Positions 1 through 8,094 of a DNA stretch of 14,436 nucleotides are shown here, piece after piece. Both the position numbers and the translations under genes were made by a program. The notes under the pieces are model-generated. The model searched no databases and had not been told where the DNA came from. It saw only the letters and a list, made by a program, of their open reading frames with translations. Origin of the DNA: Bryobacteraceae bacterium (GTDB taxonomy: Bacteria; Acidobacteriota; Terriglobia; Bryobacterales; Bryobacteraceae). Numbering within the stretch: position 1 is the stretch's first letter; each line of letters begins with the position of its first letter. The stretch spans positions 1-14,436 of the forward strand of contig JASHQT010000129.1 in assembly GCA_030039005.1 (NCBI GenBank), in the 5' to 3' direction.

Positions 1-788
1 GGCTCACGGACAAAATCGCTGTAATCGACGCGGGCGGTTCCAATGTCCTGTCCTTTAGCTCAGGCGACGGACTCGTGCTGGTGGATAGTGGCGCTCCCAA
101 GAGCATCACCGCCCTCTCCAACGTGCGCATTCTCTTCAACACGCACTATCACATGGATCAGACAGGCAACAATGAAGCCTTCAGCGCAGCCGGCGCGAAG
201 ATCATCGCCCACGAACGCACGCGCCAGTGGATGTCCACCGATTATTGGGTTCCCGCCGAGGATCGCTACGAGAAAGCTCGTCCCAAAGCCGCCTGGCCGA
301 CCGAAGTCTTCGAGACCACCGGCTCTTTGAAAGCGGGAGACGAGCAAATTGATTACGGCTACCTCGAATTAGCCCACACCAGCGGCGACATCTACGTTCA
401 CTTCCGGAGCGCGGACGTTCTCGCCGTGGGCGACGTGGCATCGCCCCTCCGCGATCCCGCGCTCGATTGGTTTACCGGCGCCTGGATCGGAGGCCGCGTG
501 GACGCGATGGACGCCGTGCTCAAACTCGCGAACGACCAGACCAAAATCGTGCCCGCCTACGGTCCTGCGATGACGCGCGCCGAATTCAAAGCCGAGCGCG
601 ACATGCTGGAGGAGGTTCGCAAGCGCCTGTTCGACCAGGTGCGCGAAGGCGAAGGTCCCCAGGACATGCTGCAGGCAGGCCTGCTGAACGGCCTGCCGCG
701 CACCTGGAAAGATCCCGAAAAGTTCCTGTATGCCGCGGCCAAAGGTCTGTGGGCGCATCATGACAAGCTGGGTCCCAATGTCGTCTAA
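1..788 (+). CDS. MBL-fold (metallo-beta-lactamase superfamily) hydrolase, 5'-truncated by window edge
   Basis: The open frame already runs at the first bases (codons in phase from base 3), so the N-terminus lies outside the window; 261 residues are visible. The signature His-x-His-x-Asp motif is seen at bases 144-158 (HYHMD, followed by QTGN), a further metal-ligand His at 375 (HTSGD) and the bridging-type Asp at 432 (VGDV). Two usual ligands are changed: the His that normally follows the Asp is Gln (159), and the late PGHGP-type motif reads PAYGP with Tyr (558). The classical second metal site therefore looks degraded. Substrate cannot be told; the superfamily covers thioesterases, lactonases, lactamases and others. 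Its stop overlaps the start of the next gene by 11 bases, which suggests co-transcription with the ankyrin protein. Confidence 0.85.
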   Translation, partial: LTDKIAVIDAGGSNVLSFSSGDGLVLVDSGAPKSITALSNVRILFNTHYHMDQTGNNEAFSAAGAKIIAHERTRQWMSTDYWVPAEDRYEKARPKAAWPTEVFETTGSLKAGDEQIDYGYLELAHTSGDIYVHFRSADVLAVGDVASPLRDPALDWFTGAWIGGRVDAMDAVLKLANDQTKIVPAYGPAMTRAEFKAERDMLEEVRKRLFDQVREGEGPQDMLQAGLLNGLPRTWKDPEKFLYAAAKGLWAHHDKLGPNVV

Positions 789-2409
789 GGTCATCGCTCT
801 TCTTTGCGCGGCCGCGGCCGCTCTGCCCGTTTGCGCGCAGACTCCGGCCGTTCCGCTGGCGACCCTCATCGAACAAGGCAATCGCAAAGCCGCGCTGGCC
901 GAGATTCGCGCCGGCGCCGACGTGAACGCAGCGCAGCCAGACGGCACCCGCCCCATCCACTGGGCAGTCTACAAGGTGGATTATGAGATCCTCGATGCAC
1001 TGATCGCTAAGAAAGCGAAAGTCGACGTGACTAACGAATTCGGATCCACGCCGCTCGGAGAAGCGGCTAAGCTGGGCGACGCCAGGATGGTAAAGGCGCT
1101 GCTCGCCGCCGGTGCGCGGCCGGATCTTGCCAATCAGGACGGCGAGACGCCTCTGATGCTGGCGATCAAGACTGGAGAGCTGCCCGCGGTCGAAATGCTT
1201 CTTGAAGCCGGCGCGAACGCGAACGCGCGCGAGAAGTTTCACAAGCAAACGGCGCTGATGTGGGCCGCTACAGCGTCCAAGAACGCGGGCGAGCTGGTGA
1301 AGCTGCTTCTCGCGAAGGGTGCCGACGTGACGCCTCGGGCGCTGTACAGCGATTGGCCGAGCCAGATCACTTCGGAGCCCCGCGCGCAGTACCGTCCGGT
1401 CGGCGGGCTGACCGCGCTGCTATATGCGGCGCGCGACGGCTGTTATGAATGCGTGGAGGAACTGCTCGGCGCGGGCGCAGACGTGAACTATCCGACGCCC
1501 GAAGGCGTAACGCCGCTGATGCTCGCCCTCGACAACGATCACAACGAGGTCGCCAAACTGCTGCTCGAGCACGGCGCCAACGCCAACCTCTGGGACTGGT
1601 GGGGACGCACGCCGCTCTACATCGCGATCGATCGCCGGGAGGCCGTGATCGCTCCCCTGCGCACCGGGATCGCCACCATCGGCAACCGCGCTGCTCCTCC
1701 TCCCACCCACGCTCCCGGCCATCCGCCCGTTTCTACCATGGACATGATCCAAGCTCTGCTGGCCGCGGACATCGATGTCAATGCGCAGCTCAACATGCAT
1801 CGCCCCAGCCGCGGGGGAAATAGCGGACGCTTCGTCGAGGAGTTCTACAATACCGGATGCACGCCGCTGATGCGCGCCACGCTTTCAAGCGACGTGGAAG
1901 TGGTGCGCATGCTGCTCGCGAAAGGCGCCGACCCCAATATCGGCGCCATGGGCCTGACGCCGTTCCTGGTTGCGGCGGGCGTCGGAACCGGCGGAAAAGG
2001 GACTGGGTTGGCGTCCGCCACCAGCACCGGCTTTGCCCCCAACATGGCGATCATGGATCTGCTCATCGCGCACGGCGCCGATGTGAATGCACGAGTCACC
2101 GGCATGGTCACATACACACTCCGCATCTCCCGCGCGCCCACGTCGACCGAAGGCATGACGGCGCTCCACGTCGCAGCCCAAAAAGGACAAGCCGATGTGG
2201 TGCGCTACTTACTGGCCAAGGGCGCGAGAACCGATCTCCTCGATGCCTCGGGCCACAAGCCGATCGACCTGGTGGGCACGGATGCCGGGGTTTCCGCGGC
2301 CCTGCGCAGCAACGTCGCCGCACCGAGTGGATCGCGCGCAAAAGGCGACAGCGCGGCGAGCCCGGCCGAAATTCGCGCGCTGCTCGAGAACAAGGGCGCT
2401 CAACGGTAG
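778..2409 (+). CDS. Secreted ankyrin-repeat protein
   Basis: 543 residues. I chose the ATG at 778 over the in-frame ATG at 730 because it gives a clean Sec signal peptide: Met-Ser-Ser-Lys, then an Ala/Leu-rich core, with a plausible signal peptidase I site after Val-Cys-Ala (about residue 20). The rest is a run of about ten ankyrin repeats with typical signatures (GATPL-like TPLGEAA, ETPLMLA, TALMWAA, TPLMLAL, TPLYIAI, TPLMRAT, TALHVAA, each followed by LL.AGA-like helices and GADVN turns). The repeats are interrupted by a Pro/His/Gly-rich stretch (about residues 300-320) and by a loop around residues 340-365. The C-terminal tail after about residue 510 is low complexity. Ankyrin repeats bind proteins; no catalytic domain is visible. 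It overlaps the upstream MBL gene by 11 bases and ends 9 bases from the convergent DUF1772 gene, leaving no room for a terminator. Confidence 0.88.
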   Translation: MSSKVIALLCAAAAALPVCAQTPAVPLATLIEQGNRKAALAEIRAGADVNAAQPDGTRPIHWAVYKVDYEILDALIAKKAKVDVTNEFGSTPLGEAAKLGDARMVKALLAAGARPDLANQDGETPLMLAIKTGELPAVEMLLEAGANANAREKFHKQTALMWAATASKNAGELVKLLLAKGADVTPRALYSDWPSQITSEPRAQYRPVGGLTALLYAARDGCYECVEELLGAGADVNYPTPEGVTPLMLALDNDHNEVAKLLLEHGANANLWDWWGRTPLYIAIDRREAVIAPLRTGIATIGNRAAPPPTHAPGHPPVSTMDMIQALLAADIDVNAQLNMHRPSRGGNSGRFVEEFYNTGCTPLMRATLSSDVEVVRMLLAKGADPNIGAMGLTPFLVAAGVGTGGKGTGLASATSTGFAPNMAIMDLLIAHGADVNARVTGMVTYTLRISRAPTSTEGMTALHVAAQKGQADVVRYLLAKGARTDLLDASGHKPIDLVGTDAGVSAALRSNVAAPSGSRAKGDSAASPAEIRALLENKGAQR

Positions 2410-2418
2410 GGGCGCTCG

Positions 2419-2868
2419 TCAGACGACGGCACTCAGCGTGAGCAGGGCGAATGCAACAATCAATCCCGCGGTGCGCGCCCAGTGATACAGATCCCATCTG
2501 TGCTCTTGGGCGGCCCAGTCAGGGGGAAAGGCGTCGGGCTTCCAGCGCGCGATCCGGTTATTGATGGGCACAGGCCCGAGCAGCGAAAAAACAACCGCCA
2601 GCACCTGAAGCGCCAGGGCGCCAGCAGCCAGACGCCAAGCGGTTCCACTCAGGTGAACGAACGGCAACAACAAGAGTAAATTCAGCAGCGTCGAGCCGGC
2701 CATCCAAAACGGCATCACGCGTCCAAGCAGCGACGCAAACGAGGACCGTACAAGGATGTGGGCTTCGAGCGGCTGCCGGTTCAACGTGGGATGGCCGAAG
2801 GCCGCGACATTCAGCTCGCTGCCGCACATGAGGCCGACAACAATAATTACCACAACGAGCACAACCAT
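2419..2868 (-). CDS. DUF1772 (anthrone-oxygenase-like) small membrane protein
   Basis: 149 residues from the ATG at 2868. This start is preferred to the in-frame ATG at 2886 because GGAG lies six bases upstream of it, an ideal ribosome-binding site, and because the protein then begins directly with a hydrophobic segment. Four membrane segments are visible (about residues 1-16, 52-70, 78-98 and 130-148). The motif VPINNRIARW (100-109), followed by a PxDW and an RWDLYHWART stretch, is characteristic of the DUF1772 family. Some fungal and plant members of that fold are linked to anthrone oxidation, but bacterial members mostly have no known role. It is the last gene of the minus-strand series, 63 bases after hemD, and may simply be read through. 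A link to nitrate metabolism is not shown. Confidence 0.8.
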   Translation of the reverse strand: MVVLVVVIIVVGLMCGSELNVAAFGHPTLNRQPLEAHILVRSSFASLLGRVMPFWMAGSTLLNLLLLLPFVHLSGTAWRLAAGALALQVLAVVFSLLGPVPINNRIARWKPDAFPPDWAAQEHRWDLYHWARTAGLIVAFALLTLSAVV

Positions 2869-2931
2869 GGTTCTCTCCTCGCCCATTCAGATGCACGGTC
2901 CGGCGCGCGGGATTGTTCCGAAAGGAAAAAA

Positions 2932-3774
2932 TCAGTGGCTGCGGTGGAACTCTCTGCGTTTGGAGCACAGTACCGCCGCGGCCGATTCGGATGCTGCCTT
3001 GACCAGCGGCCCCATCTTCGGATGATTCGGGGTGATGTCGGCGGTCAGTCCGTAGGATTCGAGCGTCGCGGTCATCACTGGACCCACCGACGCGATGGCC
3101 ACGTCATCGCGCAGAGCCTCACGCACCGCAGTCTCGATGCCCTGCTCGCGCGCGATCTCCATCAGGTGATCTAGTTGAATGGACGAGGTGAAGATGGCAA
3201 CGTCCACCGCGTGCGCCGCCAACCGGCGCGCCGCCTCGCGCAGCGGCTCACGGTCCTGGGGAAGCTCCCAGCGATAGATCGCGACCGGCGTCACGTAGGC
3301 GCCGAGCCGTTCGAGCGCCGCATTCATCTCGAAATTCGGACGTCCATACTCCTGCACCGCGACCCGGCGCTCCGGCCTGACCGCCACGGCATCCACAATT
3401 TCCTTCCACGTGTTCGGCTCGGGCACCACGATGTGAACCGGCACATTCATCGCGCGCAGCACCGGGACAGGCTTCGGACCGCGCGAGACGATGGTGACGC
3501 GACGCAGCGCGCACGCGAGCCGCTCCACGGGCATATGCATGGCGACCACGTCGCGCAGGAACGCCAAACCGGCGCCCGTCATGCACACCACGAGATTGAA
3601 TTCATCGGTCTCCAGCCGCTCGACAAAGCGAACCAGATCGTGATGGTCCTCGATCGCGCGCTCCTGTACCGAGGGAGCTACGAAGGCCTCGCCTTCCAAC
3701 CGGCGAATCATTCCTTCGATCTCCTTGGCCCTGCGGGTTTCCAGGCTAAGAACGCGCAATCCGTCAAATGGCAT
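2932..3774 (-). CDS. hemD: Uroporphyrinogen-III synthase (HemD family)
   Basis: 280 residues, the usual size for stand-alone HemD. The enzyme closes and isomerises hydroxymethylbilane to uroporphyrinogen III, the shared precursor of haem and sirohaem. Visible features fit the two-domain HemD fold: a TGAG turn (66-69), SRGPKPVPVLRAM (97-109), QEYGRPN (141-147), FTSS followed by LDHL (195-204), and VGPVMTATLESYGL (230-243), the segment normally carrying the conserved late Thr/Gly-rich motif. Sequence conservation in this family is low, so the call rests on the combined pattern. It lies 77 bases downstream of the nitrate transporter on the same strand. Its job here is probably supplying sirohaem for NirB and haem for the globin. 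No cobA/cysG methyltransferase gene is in the window. A purine-rich AGGAAGG lies 17 bases before the start, further than normal, so initiation may be weak. Confidence 0.85.
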   Translation of the reverse strand: MPFDGLRVLSLETRRAKEIEGMIRRLEGEAFVAPSVQERAIEDHHDLVRFVERLETDEFNLVVCMTGAGLAFLRDVVAMHMPVERLACALRRVTIVSRGPKPVPVLRAMNVPVHIVVPEPNTWKEIVDAVAVRPERRVAVQEYGRPNFEMNAALERLGAYVTPVAIYRWELPQDREPLREAARRLAAHAVDVAIFTSSIQLDHLMEIAREQGIETAVREALRDDVAIASVGPVMTATLESYGLTADITPNHPKMGPLVKAASESAAAVLCSKRREFHRSH

Positions 3775-3851
3775 CTATAAGAACGAATTCACCTTCCTGA
3801 ACTGAGTATGGCGCACGTGTTTAGAAACGCTAAAAGAGTTCCCAATCATCG

Positions 3852-5192
3852 TCAGTCTCCCGCCACTGCGGCGACCAATTCGCCGGATCGTCTGGCTTCC
3901 ATTTCCTCACGCGCGGATCGCTCGTCCACCTCGGAAAAGCGAACCAACATCGTCAACGAAGACGCGGCGGCGACCAGAACGCCGAGAATGAGGAGCGCCT
4001 GAGGCCAGGTCAAGCTGGCCGCTTTGAATAGAAATCCCGCGAGCACGGCGCCGACGTTGCCGCCTGCGCCGACAATACCCGCCACCGCGCCCAGCGCCCT
4101 CTTGTTGATAAACGGCACGATCGAGTACGTGGCGCCATTCGACATCTTCACGAAAAGGCCGGTCAGCATCATCGCGCCGATGGCGGCCGGAAGCCAGATC
4201 GCTCGCGAGAAAAGAATCAGACCGCAGCCTTCGGCGAACAGCGTGCCGCCGAGCAGAGCGACGCGCCCGCGCAGTCCCCAGCGGTGGTTGCAACGGTCGC
4301 TCGCGATCCCGCCCAGAGCGCGGGCGAAAAGATTCATCATGCCGAAAGATGCGGCAACAAATCCCGCCGCGGCGAGGGCCAGGTGGAAATAATCGGCGAA
4401 GTACAACGCGGCGACATTGTCGATGGTGAGTTCCATCCCGAAGCAGCAGCCATAGATGAGGAAGAGCGCCCAGACGCGCTTGTCGCGGGAAGCCTCCATG
4501 AGGGTGCTCGCGGACCTGGATCGCGGAGGCAACTGTCCTGTCCTGCGCAGCTCGGAAAAATTGCCGTCCGGCGTGTCCTGAGTAAACGCATAATAGGCGA
4601 TGCCGCAGACCAACATCGCGGCGCCCGGAACAAACATTGCCATGCGCCAACCCCACCACGCGCCGGCGCCGATGCTCAGGAGTGCGCCATAGAGCAGCGG
4701 CATCGCCACCTGTGTCACCCCGCCGCCCAGGTTCCCCCATCCGGCCACAGCCGCATTCGCCGTTCCCACGACGTTCCCAGCGAACATTACCGAGGTATGG
4801 AATTGCGTAATCACGAACGATGCGCCGATGATCCCGATCACCAGCCGGAAGGTGAGAAACGAAGCGTAGTCGTGCGATAGTCCGATCAGCATCACCGGCA
4901 GTGAGCCGATGAGCAGCAGGCCCGTGTACGTTTTCCGCGGGCCGATGCGATCGCACAGCCAGCCCATCAATACGCGGCCTAAGACCGCCAGCGCAACCGA
5001 CGCAATGATCGAATTCCCGGTTTGCGCTTTGGTAAGGTGCAGCTCCTGGCGAATTACCGGCATCAGCGGCGCAACGCCGAACCAGCTAAAAAAGCACAGA
5101 AAGAACGCGATCCACGACATGTGGAACGCGCGCATCGCGGGCTTACGAAAATCCGCGAGGCGAATGGAGGTAGCTTTGTGGCGAATGTTCAT
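3852..5192 (-). CDS. narK: NarK/NasA-type MFS nitrate/nitrite transporter (NNP family)
   Basis: 446 residues with about twelve hydrophobic segments, typical for the major facilitator superfamily. Both nitrate signature motifs are visible: AGWGNLGGG at 150-158 and GAGGNVGAV at 375-383. The MFS loop signature follows TM2 (GWLCDRIGPRK, 77-87). Arg73 (LGRVLMG) and Arg291 (ARALGG) sit where the two nitrate-binding arginines of E. coli NarK (TM2 and TM8) would be expected; this mapping is by eye. The protein should sit in the inner membrane and import nitrate for the reductase encoded upstream; nitrite export or nitrate/nitrite exchange cannot be ruled out from sequence. The gene follows nirD after a 140-base gap, so it may have its own promoter, although none is convincing. 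A linked transporter and ammonium-forming nitrite reductase point to assimilation or ammonification rather than denitrification. Confidence 0.93.
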   Translation of the reverse strand: MNIRHKATSIRLADFRKPAMRAFHMSWIAFFLCFFSWFGVAPLMPVIRQELHLTKAQTGNSIIASVALAVLGRVLMGWLCDRIGPRKTYTGLLLIGSLPVMLIGLSHDYASFLTFRLVIGIIGASFVITQFHTSVMFAGNVVGTANAAVAGWGNLGGGVTQVAMPLLYGALLSIGAGAWWGWRMAMFVPGAAMLVCGIAYYAFTQDTPDGNFSELRRTGQLPPRSRSASTLMEASRDKRVWALFLIYGCCFGMELTIDNVAALYFADYFHLALAAAGFVAASFGMMNLFARALGGIASDRCNHRWGLRGRVALLGGTLFAEGCGLILFSRAIWLPAAIGAMMLTGLFVKMSNGATYSIVPFINKRALGAVAGIVGAGGNVGAVLAGFLFKAASLTWPQALLILGVLVAAASSLTMLVRFSEVDERSAREEMEARRSGELVAAVAGD

Positions 5193-5332
5193 GCGAAGTC
5201 AGATCTCGCTGAAATGGTGCAAAGTGTAAGCTGGCTCCCACGGCGAGAGACGCCTGCGGCACTCGGGATACCCGTTTGCATCCGCTCAGCCGTTGATGAT
5301 TGCCTCGAACGAGGAGGCGAAGGACAGGGATC

Positions 5333-5689
5333 TTACGCTACGGCTTGCTCCGGTTCGATGCGGCTTCCCTGGCCGGCATTCACCAGAATGACGCCGTCCT
5401 CCACGCGCGTCGGATAGGTGGTCACGCACGCCGCTGCCGACGCGCGAACCGCCAGGCCGGTATTCAGATCGAACCGCCAGCCGTGCAGCGGGCAGACCAC
5501 AACAGTTCCCGACACAATTCCGTCGCACAGAGGGCCGCCTTTGTGCGGGCATTGATTTTCGATGGCGACGAAACGATCGCCCAGATTGAAGATGGCCAAT
5601 TCCTGGCCGCCGACGTTCACTGAGCGGCCTTCCTTGGCCGGAATCGATTCCGTTCTCGCGATGCGTATCCAGCCGGGTCCGGCACTCAT
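5333..5689 (-). CDS. nirD: Nitrite reductase small subunit NirD, Rieske [2Fe-2S] type
   Basis: 118 residues. The ATG at 5689 was chosen because it forms an ATGA overlap with the nirB stop and has GGAGG ten bases upstream; the frame is open further 5' but that part is a shadow of nirB. All four Rieske ligands are present: Cys47 and His49 in CPHKGGP, Cys66 and His69 in CPLHGW. Some nitrite reductase small subunits have lost these ligands, so this one should hold a real [2Fe-2S] cluster and could carry electrons to NirB or serve a structural role. It partners NirB in NAD(P)H-dependent six-electron reduction of nitrite to ammonium in the cytoplasm. It closes the tightly coupled five-gene set; the next gene, narK, starts 140 bases further on. 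Confidence 0.93.
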   Translation of the reverse strand: MSAGPGWIRIARTESIPAKEGRSVNVGGQELAIFNLGDRFVAIENQCPHKGGPLCDGIVSGTVVVCPLHGWRFDLNTGLAVRASAAACVTTYPTRVEDGVILVNAGQGSRIEPEQAVA

Positions 5690-8094
5690 ACCAATGTTTC
5701 CTCCAGAGGTTGGATTTGGACAAACTGCGTGGGATGGACCGGCGCCTCGCGCTCCAACCAGGCATCCTTGGCCATGGCTTTGGATCTCTCCAGCCGGTCC
5801 AACAGCTTCTTTTTCTCCGCTTCGGGTGCATACACTGTGGCCTTGCGAATCGCCTCGATTCCCAGCCGCTCGACAAAATCGTACGTGCGCTCCAGATAAT
5901 TCGCGTTCTCGCGGTAATACTGGAAAAAGAGCTCGCACGCTTCGAGAGCCTTATCCGTGGTCTCCACGGTGATAAGGAGATCGGCCCTACGCACTGACTT
6001 GCCGGCTGCGCCTCCCACCACCACTTGCCAGCTACCCTCCTGGCCCACCATCCCGATATCCTTGACCGTCGCCTCAGCGCAGTTGCGCGGACAGCCGACG
6101 GCGCCCATCTTCACTTTGTGCGGGGTGAAGAGGTTTTCCAAGCGGCGCTCCAGCTCGATGCCCGCGCGCGTGGAGTCCTGCACGCCAAAGCGGCAGAATT
6201 CCGTACCGACGCAAGTCTTCACCATGCGCACGCCCTTGCTGTAAGCCTGTCCGGAAGGCATGCCGAGATCGGCCCACACTTTGGGGAGGTCGGCTTTTTT
6301 CACGCCGAGAAGATCGATGCGCTGGCTTCCGGTGACCTTCACCATGCGCACGTTGTATTTTTCGGCGACATCGGCGATGCGGCGCAATTCATCCGCCGAG
6401 GTGACGCCGCCGCGCATCCGCGGAACCACCGAAAACGTGCCGTCCTTCTGAATATTGGCGTGGACGCGATCGTTGATGAAGCGCGCCGAGCGATCTTCGT
6501 CGTGGGAGCCGCACCACAACATGTCGAGCATGTAGCTCAGCGCGGGCTTGCACACCTCGCAACCTTTGCGATTTCCGTACACGTTCAGGACTTCCTGCAC
6601 CGATTTCAGTTGCTGCCCACGCACGATCTCGCGAAGCTGTTCGTAGGAGAACGGCAGGCAGGAGCACAGCGTCGTCCGGGTTTCTTCCTGGAACTCGGGA
6701 ACCACAGCACGCAAGAGCTGCTGGCAAAGACCGCTGCAGCTTCCACAGCTTGCCGACGCCCGCGTCCGCTCCTTGAGCTGGTCGAGGGTTTGAATGCCGT
6801 TCTGATGAATCGCGCGAATGATCTCTCCTTTCGATACGCCGTTGCAGCCGCAGATCACTTCACTGTCGGGCATTTCGGCCACTTCGAGCCCGGCGTCGGG
6901 AGCTTGCGGAGGAAACAGCAGATGCCGCCGCTGCGGGCCCAGGCCGGTTTGGTCGCGCAGCCACTGCGTATAGCGGCGCTCGTCGGAGGTGTCGCCCACC
7001 AGGATCACTCCCTGCAGCCGGTTGTCCTTCACCAGGAGCTTCTTGTATATCCCGAGCGACGGATCTTCGTAGCGGATACATTCCACGCCCGGGTCAGAAT
7101 CATCAATCGAGCCGGCGGAGAAAATCTCCACGCCCATGATCTTCAGCTTGGCCGCGGGCGCTCCGCCCGCAAACGCGGGCCCTGGATTGCCCGTGATGAC
7201 CGCGGCCAGCACCTTGCCCTGCTCCATCAGAGGCGCCACTAATCCGAACGTCTGCCCGCGATGTTCGGTGCATTCGCCGACCGCAAAGATGTTCGCATCG
7301 GACGTTTGCATGTGGTCGTCCACCACGATGCCGCGGCGGACTTCGAGGCCGGCGGCGCGGCCTAGCTCCGCGTTAGGCTTAATACCGGCGGCGATCACGA
7401 CGAGATCCGCCTCGATTTCTTCGCCCGAGGCGAATCGCAGACCGTCCACGCGGCCGTTGCCCAACAGCGCCTGCGTCTGGCGGGACAGAAGCACGCGGAT
7501 GCCGAGATCCTCGATTTTGCGCCGTAACAAAGCGCCTCCCGCGGCATCGAGCTGGCGCTCCATCAAAGTTTCCATCAAATGCACCACGCTGACCTGGCAC
7601 CCGCGAAGCTGCAGCCCGCGAGCGGCCTCCAGACCCAGCAGACCGCCGCCGATCACCACCGCTTTGCATCCGCTGCGCGACTTAGCGAGCAGTTCACGGG
7701 TATCGTCGAGGGTCCGGAACACATGGACGTTTTTCTTGTCCACGCCCGGAATCGGGGGAATGAATGCGCTGCTGCCGGTAGCGAGGATCAGATGGTCGAA
7801 GGGCGTGGCGCCGCCGTCGCAATCGATGACCAGGCGCCGCGCACGATCGATGCGCTCGACGCGCACGCCCAACCGCGCTCGAATGCCGTGAGTCTGATAC
7901 CACTCGATATCGTTGAGAACGATCTCTTCGGCCGATTTCTCGCCGGCCAGAACCATGGAAAGGAGGATGCGATTGTAGTTGGCGTGCGTTTCGTCGCCGA
8001 AGATGGTGATATCGAAATCGTGACCGTACTTCAGGATCTGCTCCACGCAGGCCACGCCCGCCATTCCGTTGCCGACAACAACCAACTGCTTCAT
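5686..8094 (-). CDS. nirB: NAD(P)H-nitrite reductase large subunit NirB
   Basis: 802 residues, slightly shorter than the roughly 840 of enterobacterial NirB but with every expected module. Residues 1-300 form the FAD/NAD(P)H oxidoreductase part, with dinucleotide motifs GNGMAG (8-13) and GGGLLGLEAA (149-158) and the late FAD motif near 265-275. A BFD-like [2Fe-2S] domain follows, with Cys415, Cys417, Cys450 and Cys453; a second Cys-rich BFD-like repeat lies at 477-515. The sirohaem/[4Fe-4S] half-domain carries Cys628, Cys634, Cys668 and Cys672 in the C-x5-C and C-x3-C pattern (TCVGTEFC, GCPRNC). It reduces nitrite to ammonium in the cytoplasm with NirD. The start ATG overlaps the globin stop as ATGA, with GGGAG about ten bases upstream, and its stop overlaps nirD in the same way. 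It needs sirohaem, consistent with hemD downstream. Confidence 0.97.
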   Translation of the reverse strand: MKQLVVVGNGMAGVACVEQILKYGHDFDITIFGDETHANYNRILLSMVLAGEKSAEEIVLNDIEWYQTHGIRARLGVRVERIDRARRLVIDCDGGATPFDHLILATGSSAFIPPIPGVDKKNVHVFRTLDDTRELLAKSRSGCKAVVIGGGLLGLEAARGLQLRGCQVSVVHLMETLMERQLDAAGGALLRRKIEDLGIRVLLSRQTQALLGNGRVDGLRFASGEEIEADLVVIAAGIKPNAELGRAAGLEVRRGIVVDDHMQTSDANIFAVGECTEHRGQTFGLVAPLMEQGKVLAAVITGNPGPAFAGGAPAAKLKIMGVEIFSAGSIDDSDPGVECIRYEDPSLGIYKKLLVKDNRLQGVILVGDTSDERRYTQWLRDQTGLGPQRRHLLFPPQAPDAGLEVAEMPDSEVICGCNGVSKGEIIRAIHQNGIQTLDQLKERTRASASCGSCSGLCQQLLRAVVPEFQEETRTTLCSCLPFSYEQLREIVRGQQLKSVQEVLNVYGNRKGCEVCKPALSYMLDMLWCGSHDEDRSARFINDRVHANIQKDGTFSVVPRMRGGVTSADELRRIADVAEKYNVRMVKVTGSQRIDLLGVKKADLPKVWADLGMPSGQAYSKGVRMVKTCVGTEFCRFGVQDSTRAGIELERRLENLFTPHKVKMGAVGCPRNCAEATVKDIGMVGQEGSWQVVVGGAAGKSVRRADLLITVETTDKALEACELFFQYYRENANYLERTYDFVERLGIEAIRKATVYAPEAEKKKLLDRLERSKAMAKDAWLEREAPVHPTQFVQIQPLEETLV

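Noticed and set aside
369..956. A 195-codon minus-strand frame opposite the MBL and ankyrin genes
   Set aside because: Spans two real genes on the other strand and shows no protein-family pattern.
3175..3780. A 201-codon + strand open frame opposite hemD
   Set aside because: Arg/His-rich shadow frame without motifs; the minus-strand frame carries a recognisable HemD.
3820..3834. TTTAG/CTAAA inverted repeat between narK and hemD
   Set aside because: Five mostly AU pairs; too weak for a terminator, and no regulator site of this form is known to me.
5302..5318. Stem-loop (GCCTC/GAGGC, seven-base loop) after the nirD stop as a terminator
   Set aside because: Only five base pairs and no T-run on the minus strand, so it gives no real support for transcription ending before narK.
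6025..7242. A 405-codon open frame on the + strand, opposite nirB
   Set aside because: It is antisense to well-conserved nirB sequence; its composition (His, Ala, Arg rich, no recognisable motif) is what a GC-rich reverse frame gives.
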